A stretch of 64,000 nucleotides of DNA from Diaphorobacter sp. HDW4A (GCF_011305995.1 NZ_CP049910.1:5408501-5472500); one strand, 5' to 3'; shown: positions 35,549 through 44,760, numbered from the stretch's first letter. The notes: generated by a model from the letters alone, not told the origin. Made by a program: numbers and translations.

Positions 35549-37864
35549 TTAGATCGCTGGAGGATCGAAGGCTCTGATGGGTGGGAGGGGCTCGTCGTAT
35601 CGCTCGACTTGCACGGTGCTGATCTGTCCTGCGCAGCCCTGTCCCAGTGCGGATGTCCCCAAGTCTCTGGTGACGATGTTGGGGTTGCCGTGTACGCAGA
35701 TGACGCCGTGTTTCTCGTCGGGTCTTGGGTCGTACCAGGCGCCGGTGGGGAGTTGGATTACGTCTTTGCGGACATCTTCACTCAGGTGGGCGCTGGCGAG
35801 GCAGGCGCCCAGTTCGTTGTGCAGTTGGATGATGTCGCCCTCTTTAATTTCGCGCGCTGCGGCTGTGTCTGGGTGCAGGCGGCAGATTTCTCGGCCCTGG
35901 CGTTTGTTCTCCATGCTGTAGCGGCCGAAGTCGAGTTGGCTGTGGAGCTTGGTGTAGGGCTGGTTGGCGACGAGCCAGAGCGGGTGTTCTTTGGTGGGTG
36001 CGTGTTGCGGCGGCAGGTGGGCGGGGTGGCCGGGGCAATCTGGGTAGCCGAAGCTCGCGATGGTGGTTGATGCGAGCTGGACCTTGCCGCTGGGTGTGGG
36101 AAGGGGCGTGCCTTCGGGGTCGCTTCGGAAGGCGCGCAGCAGGCCGCCGTCGTCGGGGAGTTGGGGGATCAGGAGTTCGCCTTGGGCCCAGAATTCTTCG
36201 AAGCTCGGCGCGGGTTGTTGTCCTGCTTTTTCGAGGCCTCGGCGCGCGTGTTCGTAGAGGTGGGCGAGCCATTGGCGGGCGTCGCGGCCTTCGGTGAAGG
36301 CTTCGCGTTTTCCGAGGCGTTCGGCGAGGTCGCTGAAGATGCGGTAGTCGTCGCGCGATTCGCCGTAGGGTTCGGCGATGCGTTTCATCGCGATCACCAA
36401 GGGGTCGGTGGGGGTGGCGCCGATGTCGTCGCGTTCCAGCGTGAGCGTGGTGGGCAGGACGATGTCGGCGTGGCGTGCGGTGGCGGTCCAGACGCTTTCG
36501 TTGACGATGAAGGTGTCCAGCGTCTGGAAGGCGCGCGAGAGGCGGCGCAGGTCCTGGTGATGGTGGAAGGGATTGCCTCCCGCCCAATACGCAAGGCGGA
36601 TGTGCGGATACGGCATGCGCTGGCCGTCGTAGTCGAAGGGCTCGCCGGGGTGCAGCAGCATGTCGGCGATGCGCGCCACGGGGATGAAGGCCTTGACGCT
36701 GTTGCTGCCCTGCGGGAGCGAGGCGACGGGCCAGGCGTTGTTGCGCCGACCGTAGTGCGCGAGCGTGCCGAGCGCGTAGTTGTAGCCGCCGCCGGGCAGG
36801 CCAAGCTGGCCGAGTGCTGCCGCCAGTACCGCGCCCATCCACACGGGTTGTTCGCCATGTTCGGAGCGTTGCAGCGAGTGCGAGACGGTGACGAGCACGC
36901 GCTTGCCGACCAGCGAGCGGGCGAGTTCGGTGATGCGCTGCTCGGGCACATCGCAGATGCGCGCGGCCCAGGCGCAGCTCTTGGCGATGCCATCGCTGCG
37001 GCCGAGCAGGTAGTCTTCAAAAGTGTTCCAGCCGTCGCAATACCGCGCGATGAAGTCGCGGTCCAGCGTGTTGTCCAGCCAGAGCTGGTGGACGATGGCG
37101 AGCATCAGCGCGGTGTCGGTCATCGGCACGGGCGCGATCCATTCAGCGTTGATTTCGGCGGGCAGGTCGTCGCGCAGCGGGCTGATGTTGATGAAGCGGC
37201 AGCCGCGTTTGGCTGCGGCTTCCATCGCGCCGCGCTCCTTGTGCTGGCTCACGCCGCCTGAGGCCACGCGCGAATTCTTCAGCGCCATGCCGCCGAACGC
37301 GAGCACGACGTCGGTGTGCTCGGCCAGTTGCTCGAGCGTTACGTTCTGGCGAGCCACCTGCTCCATCGGGCCGATCACATGCGGCAGCAGCGGTACGGCC
37401 GCGCCTGCGCTGTAGGTGTTGACCGAGCGCACATAGCCACCGAGCGTGGTGTTCAGAAAGCGGTGGACCTGACTTTGCGCGTGGTGAAAGCGACCGGCGC
37501 TCGACCATCCGTATGAGCCGCCAAAGATCGCCTCGCAGCCGTGCGTTTGCTGCATGCGCCTGAGTTCGCTCGCGAGGCGGCTGAGCACCTCGTCCCAGTC
37601 CATCTCGACATGGTCATCGCTGCCGCGCCGTGCATCGGGGCCGGGGCCGTTCTCGAGCCAGCCCTTGCGCACCATGGGCCGCGCGATGCGCACCGGGTGG
37701 CGCAGCGCGTCGACCAGGTTGTCGATGATCGGGTTGGGGTCCGGGTCGCGCGGGTGCGGTTGCACCTTGAGTTCGGTGCCGTCCCAGGCGGCGGAAAACG
37801 CGCCCCAATGCGCGCTGTGGGGCTTCATTTCCGGCTGGGCTCTTGTTGTCTCGCTGGGCTGCAT
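35549..37864 (-). CDS. BisC/TorZ-type molybdopterin oxidoreductase (S- or N-oxide reductase)
   Basis: About 771 residues of the DMSO reductase family. There is no Tat signal peptide and no N-terminal Fe-S motif, so the enzyme is cytosolic like BisC, which reduces biotin sulfoxide and methionine sulfoxide. Seen are the molybdopterin regions EAIFGGSYGWSSAGRFHHAQ, the Ser molybdenum ligand in SVNTYSAGAA (near 152), LAYWAGGNPFHHHQDLRRL and the C-terminal WLVANQPYTKLHSQLDFG and EGDIIQLHNELGA. ATG 37864 is preferred because AAGGAG lies 11 bases upstream; the earlier in-frame ATG at 37888 lacks one. No partner reductase subunit adjoins. The substrate is inferred from family only. Confidence 0.85.
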   Translation of the reverse strand: MQPSETTRAQPEMKPHSAHWGAFSAAWDGTELKVQPHPRDPDPNPIIDNLVDALRHPVRIARPMVRKGWLENGPGPDARRGSDDHVEMDWDEVLSRLASELRRMQQTHGCEAIFGGSYGWSSAGRFHHAQSQVHRFLNTTLGGYVRSVNTYSAGAAVPLLPHVIGPMEQVARQNVTLEQLAEHTDVVLAFGGMALKNSRVASGGVSQHKERGAMEAAAKRGCRFINISPLRDDLPAEINAEWIAPVPMTDTALMLAIVHQLWLDNTLDRDFIARYCDGWNTFEDYLLGRSDGIAKSCAWAARICDVPEQRITELARSLVGKRVLVTVSHSLQRSEHGEQPVWMGAVLAAALGQLGLPGGGYNYALGTLAHYGRRNNAWPVASLPQGSNSVKAFIPVARIADMLLHPGEPFDYDGQRMPYPHIRLAYWAGGNPFHHHQDLRRLSRAFQTLDTFIVNESVWTATARHADIVLPTTLTLERDDIGATPTDPLVIAMKRIAEPYGESRDDYRIFSDLAERLGKREAFTEGRDARQWLAHLYEHARRGLEKAGQQPAPSFEEFWAQGELLIPQLPDDGGLLRAFRSDPEGTPLPTPSGKVQLASTTIASFGYPDCPGHPAHLPPQHAPTKEHPLWLVANQPYTKLHSQLDFGRYSMENKRQGREICRLHPDTAAAREIKEGDIIQLHNELGACLASAHLSEDVRKDVIQLPTGAWYDPRPDEKHGVICVHGNPNIVTRDLGTSALGQGCAGQISTVQVERYDEPLPPIRAFDPPAI

Positions 37865-38045
37865 GGGCTGCGTGGCTCCTTGTTGCATTTATCGCAAAAG
37901 TCGAAGCACAGCATAGGACGGATTGGCTATTTCTGCAGATTGGCCCGTGTTTCAGGCCAAAAACGCCGGTGGGTTTCCTGAAAATGGCATGATGGCGTGT
38001 TTTTTGACTGAGGCGCAGCCATGTGGACTGCGCGATTGATTGCAA

Positions 38046-38882
38046 ATGAACTCTCCAGTGACTGAAGCCGAAAAGTCTGCCGCGACCGACGCCGGCGTTC
38101 CCAACGAAGACGGCGCGCCACAGAATCCTCAGTCCGAATCGCGTGAATCGGGCACGGGTGCCCCGCGTCGCAAGCGCGGCGGTCGTCGCCACAACAAGGC
38201 CAAGCCAGCTGGTGATGGTGCACCAGTAGCGGCTCCCGTCAAGGCTTCGCAAGGCGACACGCGCGGCAATGTTCAGGCTGCTCCACGTCGCCAGAATCCG
38301 GCCCTGCTGCAGCTGCAGCAGCTCTATCCCCAGCTGTTCGGCGAAAACCCGAAGCCGCTCAAGCGCGGCATCTATCAAGACCTTGAAGCCGCGCAGCCGG
38401 GCGTGTTCGCGCCGGCCGATCTGAAGCTCGCGCTCGGTATCCACACGCGCTCCGGCCGCTATCTGCAGGCGGTCTCGCAAGGCCAGCCGCGCCACGATCT
38501 GGCGGGCAATGTGGTCGAACAGATGGCGCCCGAACATGTGTTCCACGCACTCGTCGAAGTGTTCCGCCGCAAGAAGCCGCGCGAGGGCGAAGACCTCACG
38601 CAGAAACTGCGCCGCCGGATGGAAATCGCGTTCGAGGCCTCGGGCCTTACGCGTGAGGCTTACCTGGAACTGGTGCGTGGCCGCGACGAAGCGACCAATG
38701 CGCTGCTCGACGAAGCCCTCGCTGAAGTGGCGGCCCGCAGCGCCAAGGACGAGGCTCTGCTGCGCGCCTACGAGATGAGCGGCGCGACCAGCGTCGAGGC
38801 CTTTGCCGATATGTACGGCATGCAGGCACGCCAAGTAGCTCAGCAGCTCGACCGTGCTCGTCGCCTGAAAAGCGGTTCTTGA
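38046..38882 (+). CDS. ProQ/FinO-family RNA chaperone
   Basis: About 278 residues from ATG 38046. An acidic then basic disordered N-terminus (RRKRGGRRHNKAKPAG, about 40-60) leads to the FinO/ProQ domain (about 85-200) with LLQLQQLYPQLFGENPKPLK, GIYQDLEAAQPGVFAPADL and IHTRSGRYLQAVSQGQPRHD. A helical C-terminal region rich in Ala and Glu follows, ending in QQLDRARRLKSGS. ProQ proteins bind structured 3' ends of mRNAs and small RNAs. This variant carries its basic arm before the FinO domain and lacks the ProQ Tudor-like C-terminus. Confidence 0.85.
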   Translation: MNSPVTEAEKSAATDAGVPNEDGAPQNPQSESRESGTGAPRRKRGGRRHNKAKPAGDGAPVAAPVKASQGDTRGNVQAAPRRQNPALLQLQQLYPQLFGENPKPLKRGIYQDLEAAQPGVFAPADLKLALGIHTRSGRYLQAVSQGQPRHDLAGNVVEQMAPEHVFHALVEVFRRKKPREGEDLTQKLRRRMEIAFEASGLTREAYLELVRGRDEATNALLDEALAEVAARSAKDEALLRAYEMSGATSVEAFADMYGMQARQVAQQLDRARRLKSGS

Positions 38883-38955
38883 TTTCGTCCGGGTTGGTTT
38901 GGTGATGTGACGGATGCGTGCTTGGGTGCGCGCACTGGCAGTCTTCGTTTTGGGG

Positions 38956-39048
38956 TGACGATATGGCCCCTCATGCGTCGTTGCGAAGCCTTGTCGTATC
39001 GGCATACTGTCTGCGCCTTCGCGTCTAGCCTGAGGGGCCATCTCGTCA
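38956..39048. repeat. About 90-bp palindromic repeat, copy c of three
   Basis: Outer stem GACGATATGGCCCCTCA (38957-38973) pairs with TGAGGGGCCATCTCGTC (39031-39047), with only the conserved T.C mismatch. The apical hairpin is GTAT-CGGC-ATAC. It lies in the 326-base gap between the ProQ and VOC genes, which otherwise holds nothing recognised. Confidence 0.72.
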
Positions 39049-39208
39049 TTGTGATGGGTGATTCGGGCGCTCTCTGTGCTTCCAGCATCGCTGTTGGATG
39101 CTCGCAATGAGTTTCAAAAGCTGATGCCAGTCTGCTGACACTACGTTGTCAGCAGCAGGTCGTCAGCATGGAGTCCTGTTCAACTTTTCCGAAGTTCAGG
39201 AGATTCAC

Positions 39209-39592
39209 ATGACTGCTGCTCAAACCGCCATCAACTGGTTCGAAATTCCCTGCACCGATCTGCAGCGCGCGCAGACCTTCTACGAGGCCATGCTCGGGCG
39301 CAAGATGCACCACGAGGACTTTGGCGGTGCGCCGATGGCCATCTTCGCTTCCGACTGCGCTGCGACGGGTGGGTGCCTGGTCGGTTCGGGGTCGAGTCAG
39401 CCGTCCAACGACAAGGGCGTGCGCATCTATCTTGATTGCGAGCCCAGCGTCGAAGCCGCGATGGCGCGTGCCGCCAAGGCTGGGGGGCAGGTGCTCGATG
39501 AATGCGTCGAGCTGCCCAAAGACATCGGCTTCATCGCCCATGTGCGCGACACCGAGGGCAACACTATCGGGCTGCACGCCAAGTCGCGTTGA
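39209..39592 (+). CDS. VOC-superfamily (glyoxalase-like) protein
   Basis: A 127-residue vicinal-oxygen-chelate protein from ATG 39209 with CAGGAG upstream. The single babbb module reads AINWFEIPCTDLQRAQTFYE, MAIFASDCAATGGCLVGSG and the closing ELPKDIGFIAHVRDTEGNTI. The potential metal Glu/His positions of true glyoxalases are not all obvious. This is the lactoylglutathione-lyase-like type found next to YafY regulators. The WYL regulator starts 26 bases downstream and is probably cotranscribed. Substrate unknown. Confidence 0.82.
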   Translation: MTAAQTAINWFEIPCTDLQRAQTFYEAMLGRKMHHEDFGGAPMAIFASDCAATGGCLVGSGSSQPSNDKGVRIYLDCEPSVEAAMARAAKAGGQVLDECVELPKDIGFIAHVRDTEGNTIGLHAKSR

Positions 39593-39617
39593 ACGGAAGG
39601 CCGCGTAACATCGTCTT

Positions 39618-40307
39618 ATGCGCCGTGTCGACAGACTTTTCCAGCTAGTCCAGCTCATCCGTGGGCGGCGGCTGTCCACGGCCGCGTTTTTGGCGGAGCG
39701 GCTGGAGGTGTCGCTGCGCACGGTCTACCGCGATGTGGCCGATCTGCAGCATCAGGGTGTGCCCATTGAGGGCGAGGCGGGCGTGGGCTACCGACTGGGT
39801 TCGGGCTTCGAGCTGCCGCCGCTGATGTTCACTCAGGCCGAGGCGAATGCGCTGGTCATCGCCTCGCGCGTGGCCCAGGCGTGGATCGACGGCGCTTTGG
39901 CGCGCGATGTGGAGAGCGCGCTCGGCAAGATTCTCTCGGTGCTGCCGCCCGTTGCGCGCGTGGCGGCCGAGGCGCAAGCGCTGTTCGCGCCAGGCACGGG
40001 GCTGGATGCGCGCACGCAGGCCACGCTCAAGGCGCTGCGCGATGCGGTGCAGGTGCAGCGGCTGGTGCGGCTTGCGTATCTCGATCTCGGGAACCAGCTC
40101 AGCGAGCGGCGCGTGCGGCCACTGGCCTGTCTGTACTGGGGCAAGGTGTGGACGCTGTCCGCATGGTGCGAGTTGCGCGAGGATTTCCGCACGTTTCGCA
40201 TCGACCGCATCAGCGCGTGCGATTTGCTGGACGAAACCTATCCGCAGGAATCGGGAAAAACGCTGGCCGATCTGATGCGGCGCGTGCAGTGCGAGGGCGG
40301 GAATTGA
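39618..40307 (+). CDS. YafY-type transcriptional regulator (HTH-WYL)
   Basis: A 229-residue regulator. The N-terminal HTH_11 domain (RLFQLVQLIRGRRLSTAAFL, then SLRTVYRDVADLQHQGVPIE) is DeoR-like. The middle part has GYRLGSGFELPPLMFTQAEA. The C-terminal WYL domain has RLVRLAYLDLGNQLSERRVR, CLYWGKVWTLSAWCELREDF and RTFRIDRISACDLLDE. It is somewhat shorter than many WYL regulators. It sits in tandem with the VOC protein and probably regulates that pair. The ligand is unknown. Confidence 0.86.
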   Translation: MRRVDRLFQLVQLIRGRRLSTAAFLAERLEVSLRTVYRDVADLQHQGVPIEGEAGVGYRLGSGFELPPLMFTQAEANALVIASRVAQAWIDGALARDVESALGKILSVLPPVARVAAEAQALFAPGTGLDARTQATLKALRDAVQVQRLVRLAYLDLGNQLSERRVRPLACLYWGKVWTLSAWCELREDFRTFRIDRISACDLLDETYPQESGKTLADLMRRVQCEGGN

Positions 40308-40316
40308 TCCCGCCAA

Positions 40317-40808
40317 TCACGCGGCCGAAGCGAGCGCAGCCTCGATGTCGGCGTCGAATTCCTGAGGTTTGGTCTTGGGTGCATAGCGCTTGAGCACACG
40401 GCCGTCGCGGGCGATGAGGAACTTGGTGAAGTTCCACTTGATGCTCTTTGTGCCGAGCACGCCGGGCGCTTCTTTCTTCAGCCAGTCGTAGAGCGGGATG
40501 GCGTTGGGGCCGTTCACGTCGACCTTGGACATCATCGTGAAGTCCACACCGTAGTTCTTTTCGCAGAACGCGCCAATGTCGATATTGCTGCCCGGGTCCT
40601 GCTTGCCGAACTGGTTGCATGGAAAGCCGAGCAGCACGAGACCGCGCGCTGCGTATTTTTTGTGCAGATCTTCCAGCCCCGCAAGCTGCGGCGTGAAGCC
40701 GCAGGCGCTCGCGGTGTTCACGATTAGCAGCACCTGGCCGCGGTAGTCCGACAGGCGCACGGGCTGGCCGTCGATGCGTGGGGCCTGGAAATCGTAGAGG
40801 CTGGTCAT
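40317..40808 (-). CDS. Glutathione peroxidase family thiol peroxidase
   Basis: A 163-residue peroxidase from ATG 40808 (MTSLYDFQAPRIDGQPV). The peroxidatic residue is Cys36 in NTASACGFTPQ. The other catalytic positions are Gln in FPCNQFGKQDPG, and Trp and Asn in IKWNFTKFL. It reduces H2O2 or organic peroxides using glutathione or thioredoxin; the Cys (not selenocysteine) form is usual in bacteria. It lies seven bases downstream of the LysR gene on the same strand, so the two may be cotranscribed. Confidence 0.9.
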   Translation of the reverse strand: MTSLYDFQAPRIDGQPVRLSDYRGQVLLIVNTASACGFTPQLAGLEDLHKKYAARGLVLLGFPCNQFGKQDPGSNIDIGAFCEKNYGVDFTMMSKVDVNGPNAIPLYDWLKKEAPGVLGTKSIKWNFTKFLIARDGRVLKRYAPKTKPQEFDADIEAALASAA

Positions 40809-40815
40809 GGTGGTT

Positions 40816-41784
40816 TCAGGTCTCTGAAGGGGTGGGAGGCTCAGGTGGCGCGGAGGATGACGGCAATGACGTGCCATCCGCCATGCGCGTGAAGAATTGC
40901 TGCTTCACCAGCACATCGCGCGCGATGTCCACGACGATGGACGTGCCCTCATCTGCTTCGTCAACGATGTAGGACGCATAGTAGGCCACATTCGGGATGA
41001 GCGGTGAAGCGGGCAGGCAGCGCAGCGTTCCGTCGGCGATGTGTTCGCGCAGTACAGGCAAGGGAATGATGGCCACGGCGTGCCCCGCGCGCACGAGCCG
41101 CAGCATCAGCGACAGCGAATTGCAGGAGTTCACGCCATCAAACTCGATGCCGCCGCTGCGCACCCATCGATGTACCAGCGCATTGAGCGTCGAAGGGGCG
41201 GAGTTGGTGACAACTGGCAGCTTGGAGGCGTTCATCGGGGTGAACGGACCGTCGGGAATGTCCATGTGCGTGGCGGCTACCCAGACGAAATCGACCCAAC
41301 CCAGCAGTTGATCCACCACGTGGGCGGTGGAGCTGGACGTGGTGTGAAAAGCGATGTCGATCTCGCGCTTGCTCAGCTTTTCCTGCAGCACGGTACCGAC
41401 GTTGATGGTGATTTCCACCACCAGCTTGGGGTGGCGTTGCTTGAGTTGGTGGAGGATTTCCGACAGCGCGAGGATGGCCGTCGATTCGTCGGAGCCCAGA
41501 CGCAGCACGCCCTCAAGCGGGCTGTCGGTTCTGGCGAGCCGCTCGAAGTCCTGGCTGGCGTTCAGCGCCCGCTCCGCATACGCCACCGCGTGACGCCCAT
41601 CGGGCGTGAGGTGAACGCGCTGATTCTGTCTGGTGAACAACTGCAGGTTCAGCGCGGCTTCGAGTTCCTTGATGCGTGCCGACACTGCCGGTTGGCTGAA
41701 ATTCAGCTGATTCGCGGCCGCGCGAATGCTACCGAGCTTGGCGGTCCAGAAAAACGCTTCGATCTGCCTTAGGGTGATCCGCAT
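40816..41784 (-). CDS. LysR-family regulator of the RraA-aldolase/Bug genes
   Basis: A 322-residue LysR regulator. Its N-terminal helix-turn-helix is TAKLGSIRAAANQLNFSQPA followed by VSARIKELEAALNLQLFTR. The effector domain begins at GVLRLGSDESTAILALSEIL and includes VRAGHAVAIIPLPVLREHI. The C-terminal tail is Ser/Pro-rich (SLPSSSAPPEPPTPSET). It is divergent from the RraA-family aldolase gene with 112 bases between the starts, and probably controls that gene and the Bug receptor after it. Confidence 0.88.
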   Translation of the reverse strand: MRITLRQIEAFFWTAKLGSIRAAANQLNFSQPAVSARIKELEAALNLQLFTRQNQRVHLTPDGRHAVAYAERALNASQDFERLARTDSPLEGVLRLGSDESTAILALSEILHQLKQRHPKLVVEITINVGTVLQEKLSKREIDIAFHTTSSSTAHVVDQLLGWVDFVWVAATHMDIPDGPFTPMNASKLPVVTNSAPSTLNALVHRWVRSGGIEFDGVNSCNSLSLMLRLVRAGHAVAIIPLPVLREHIADGTLRCLPASPLIPNVAYYASYIVDEADEGTSIVVDIARDVLVKQQFFTRMADGTSLPSSSAPPEPPTPSET

Positions 41785-41813
41785 GATCAGAAAAGTTTAT
41801 CAACTTTCGTTCA

Positions 41814-41827
41814 AATAATTCGTTATT
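41814..41827. promoter_or_regulatory. AT-rich dyad in the LysR-aldolase gap
   Basis: AATAA-TTCG-TTATT is a perfect dyad midway in the divergent gap, set in a wider AT-rich stretch with TTCAA on both sides. Its position fits a LysR site or promoter overlap, but the match to T-N11-A is only approximate. Confidence 0.35.
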
Positions 41828-41896
41828 CAACGTGAATGGCCGCTGATAGATTGCACTTCAGTTCCATCAGAGAGCGCAAATCGAGAGCGCAAATCC

Positions 41897-42592
41897 ATGT
41901 ACGTTTTGAATGCATTGCCCCGTCCTGTCGACCCCGAGTTGCTATCACTTCTGGTGCAGGCGGAGCCCGCCGTCATTGGCCATTTCCGCTACACCGGCTT
42001 TATGTGCCCCGCCATCAAGGCGCACTTTCAGGATCGGCGCATCGCGGGCACAGCCGTCACCGTGCGCGTTCCCGGTATGGACGGTGCGATGGTGCACTAC
42101 GCCGTGGGTCAGGCCCGTCCCGGAGATTTTCTGATCATCGACCGCTGCGGCGACGAATCGATCGCCGCCATGGGTGGTGCGGTGGCCTACGCGGCGCGTG
42201 CGGCGGGCGTGGTCGGCGTCATCGTGGATGGTCTGGTGACCGATCTGGGCGAGCTGCGTCAGTACGGGGTTCCGGTCTGGTCGCGCGGCACCTCCGCCGT
42301 GACGGTCAAGACGCTGGGTCTGGGGGGCGATTTCTGCGTGCCCGTGACCTGCGGCGGCGTGGCCGTGCAGCCGGGCGATGCGGTGCTGGCCGACGAGAAC
42401 GGCGTGCTGGTGCTGCCCGCCGCCGACATCGAGGCCAGCGCCCGGCGCGCCCTGCAGATGATGAGCGACGAGAAGAAGACGCTCGCGCGCATCGATGCCG
42501 GTGAGAAGTACCCGGACATCATGGGCTCCAGCAAGGTGATTCAGGACGTCATCGCCGCTGCGGCTGCGGCTGCGTCAGTTGCGTCGAAATAG
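41897..42592 (+). CDS. RraA-family protein, possible 4-carboxy-4-hydroxy-2-oxoadipate/HMG aldolase
   Basis: A 231-residue RraA-like protein. Family parts are RIAGTAVTVRVPGMDGAMVH, RPGDFLIIDRCGDESIAAMG, the key Arg-Asp region GVVGVIVDGLVTDLGELRQYG and a C-terminal PGDAVLADENGVLVLP. The G-x(20)-R-D-like active-site pattern of HMG/CHA aldolases is altered around VDGLVTDLGEL, where the usual Arg of R-D reads Thr-Asp, so catalysis as an aldolase is not assured. It is followed by a Bug receptor, a pairing common for tricarboxylate or dicarboxylate use. Confidence 0.75.
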   Translation: MYVLNALPRPVDPELLSLLVQAEPAVIGHFRYTGFMCPAIKAHFQDRRIAGTAVTVRVPGMDGAMVHYAVGQARPGDFLIIDRCGDESIAAMGGAVAYAARAAGVVGVIVDGLVTDLGELRQYGVPVWSRGTSAVTVKTLGLGGDFCVPVTCGGVAVQPGDAVLADENGVLVLPAADIEASARRALQMMSDEKKTLARIDAGEKYPDIMGSSKVIQDVIAAAAAAASVASK

Positions 42593-42687
42593 GCGCTGGT
42601 GCGCACGTGTAGGCGTCTTCGCCAGAAGTCTCTGTCATCCCATTTTGAATGCTAACCGATTCACGCAAAACCACTCGGGAGAAAATC

Positions 42688-43689
42688 ATGTCGTCAAACC
42701 CATTCACTAGCGTCAAGACCACCTGCCATCGCAGCCTGCTAGGGCTGTCATTGCTGGCCGTTGCCGGGCTGGTCGGTGCGCAGCAAACCTATCCCAAGGG
42801 AACGGTGACGCTGGTGGTGCCGTTCCCGCCGGGAGGTACGGTGGACATGGTGGCACGCACCATCGGCAAGCATCTGGGCGACGTTTTTGGACAGCCTTTC
42901 GTGGTGGACAACCGCGCGGGTGCATCGGGCAACATCGGGGCCGCCCATGTTGTGAACGCCAAGGCGGACGGGCAAACGCTGTTCGTGAGCAGCTCCGGCG
43001 TACTCGCAGCCAACCAGTTTCTCTACAAGAACCCGGGCTTCGATTCGCAAAAGCAGCTCACGCCGGTGATTCGTTTGGTGAACCAGCCCAACATCCTGCT
43101 GGTGCATCCGTCGGTTCCGGCGAACAACGTCCAGGAGCTGATCAAGCTGGCCAAATCGCAGCCCGGCAAGCTCAATATGGGCAACGCTGGCATCGGCACC
43201 GGGCAGGATTTTGCAGCGCGGGAGTTCATCGCGGCGGCGGGCGTGGACATGCTGAACGTTTCCTACAAAGGCGGTGCGGCGGCGCTCAACGATTTGCTGG
43301 CAGGCCAGATTCAAGTGGCGTTCGACACCTCGCCGACGGCACTTCCCTACGCCAAGGAGCGCAACGGCAAATTGCGCGCTCTGGCCATCACCAGCGCCAA
43401 GCGCTCGCCGCTGGTGCCTGATCTGTCCACCGTGGCCGAGTCCGGCATTCCGGGCTTCGACTCGTTCACATGGATCGGCCTGACGGCTCCGACGGGCACG
43501 CCTTCGGCCATCATCGAGCGCTTGAATGCTGAGCTCAACAAGGCGCTCAAGGGCGAGATGGGCAAGAAATTTTCCGAATACAGCTTTGAGCCTCTGGGCG
43601 GTACACCGGCGGAGATGGGGGCGATGATCCGCAAGGATTCGGAAAACTACGGCGCGGTGCTGAAGGCTGCGGGTGTCGAGCCGCAGTGA
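42688..43689 (+). CDS. Bug-family tripartite tricarboxylate receptor (TctC-like)
   Basis: About 333 residues from ATG 42688, with CGGGAG upstream. The signal peptide (HRSLLGLSLLAVAGLVGAQQ) precedes Bug landmarks YPKGTVTLVVPFPPGGTVDM, VVDNRAGASGNIGAAHV and NMGNAGIGTGQDFAAREF. In the second domain, ALAITSAKRSPLVPDLSTVA and SGIPGFDSFTWIGLTAPTGT are typical. No TctAB permease is nearby. It is 95 bases after the RraA-like gene, so probably cotranscribed, and may bind the acid that enzyme handles. Confidence 0.9.
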   Translation: MSSNPFTSVKTTCHRSLLGLSLLAVAGLVGAQQTYPKGTVTLVVPFPPGGTVDMVARTIGKHLGDVFGQPFVVDNRAGASGNIGAAHVVNAKADGQTLFVSSSGVLAANQFLYKNPGFDSQKQLTPVIRLVNQPNILLVHPSVPANNVQELIKLAKSQPGKLNMGNAGIGTGQDFAAREFIAAAGVDMLNVSYKGGAAALNDLLAGQIQVAFDTSPTALPYAKERNGKLRALAITSAKRSPLVPDLSTVAESGIPGFDSFTWIGLTAPTGTPSAIIERLNAELNKALKGEMGKKFSEYSFEPLGGTPAEMGAMIRKDSENYGAVLKAAGVEPQ

Positions 43690-43706
43690 TGGCGGGCGCC
43701 CCGGAC

Positions 43707-44621
43707 TCAGGTGGCCGACTGTTTGCCGAGGGCGATCCTGCCCTGCCTTGATGGCAGGGCGGACCAGGCGGCGGCGAGAAGAATCAGCGCACCGCCGACG
43801 ATGCTGCGTGTGTCCAACTGGGCGGCTCCGAGCAGGACGGATGAGACGCTCGCGAATGCCACTTCGCTGAGCATGACGACGGCCGTCACCGAAGCAGCGA
43901 GCCGCGATGCGCCGTATTGCAGCGCCCAGTTGCCGATGAACAGCACGACGGCCAGCAGCACGGCGGTGAGCATCCACGTGGCGTTGGGCGCGGGGAAGGC
44001 CGATACGAGTCCCATGCGGCCGCCGACGAAGGCCGCGAGCAGGGCCATCAGCGTGCAGCCGCCGAACATCGCGAACATGCGTGCCTGACCGGGCGCACTG
44101 CTCATGCGGCGCAGCGTGACGTTGGTGAACGCGAAGCTGAAGCCGCCGAACAGCGCCAGCCAGTCGGCGAGCGAGAGCGCGGCGAAGAGGCGGGCAAAGC
44201 CTCCCTCCTTGGGCCAGATGACGAGGAACACGCCCGAGAACGCGAGCAGAAGCCGCGCGATGGCGGTGGGCGTGGGGCGCTCGCCAAGGATCTTCCAGGC
44301 CAGCAGAATGGCCCAAGCGGGCATCAGATAGAACAGCAGGATCACGCGCACCACGTCGCCGATGGTGATGGCCCAGTTGAAGGAGACGTTGTTCAGGCCC
44401 GAGCTCAGCGCCAGCAGCCAGAGACCCGGATGCGCGCGCAGTTGCGCGAGGATGCCCGGACGGAACGCGAGCAGGCCAACCAGCACCATGATGTACATGA
44501 CCGCCGTGGCCCACAGCGGATGCAACCCAGCCTCGTTCATGTGCCGGAAAGGCCACCAGGTCAGGCCCCAGACGAGCGCGTTGAACAGAAGGGCGAGAAC
44601 CGGAAGCGGCGACGAATGCAT
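43707..44621 (-). CDS. EamA-family (DMT) transporter
   Basis: A 304-residue protein from ATG 44621 with ten hydrophobic helices and the internal duplication of the drug/metabolite transporter superfamily. The first EamA repeat includes NALVWGLTWWPFRHMNEAG, and the second begins near GFSFAFTNVTLRRMSSAP and ends VVMLSEVAFASVSSVLLGA. Substrates of such carriers range from amino acids to drugs and cannot be read from the sequence. It converges on the Bug gene with an 18-base gap. Confidence 0.85.
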   Translation of the reverse strand: MHSSPLPVLALLFNALVWGLTWWPFRHMNEAGLHPLWATAVMYIMVLVGLLAFRPGILAQLRAHPGLWLLALSSGLNNVSFNWAITIGDVVRVILLFYLMPAWAILLAWKILGERPTPTAIARLLLAFSGVFLVIWPKEGGFARLFAALSLADWLALFGGFSFAFTNVTLRRMSSAPGQARMFAMFGGCTLMALLAAFVGGRMGLVSAFPAPNATWMLTAVLLAVVLFIGNWALQYGASRLAASVTAVVMLSEVAFASVSSVLLGAAQLDTRSIVGGALILLAAAWSALPSRQGRIALGKQSAT

Positions 44622-44722
44622 GGAAATGGGGTGCGCGGGCGAGAGGTGTGTATTTGCAGGAGAGCGAAAGCGCCCATCTTGCCTGCAGAACACCGTCTCT
44701 GGAGGATTGCTGCAGGTGCGAC

Positions 44723-44757
44723 CCTGCCCGCTTTCCGGTCACCGGAAAGCGGGCAGG
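44723..44757 (-). terminator. Perfect 17-bp hairpin at the lplT 3' end
   Basis: Arms CCTGCCCGCTTTCCGGT and ACCGGAAAGCGGGCAGG are perfectly complementary around one central base. It begins three bases beyond the lplT stop (minus strand). A run of T is missing, so it may act as an mRNA-stabilising end or a weak terminator. Confidence 0.55.
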
Positions 44758-44760
44758 AGG

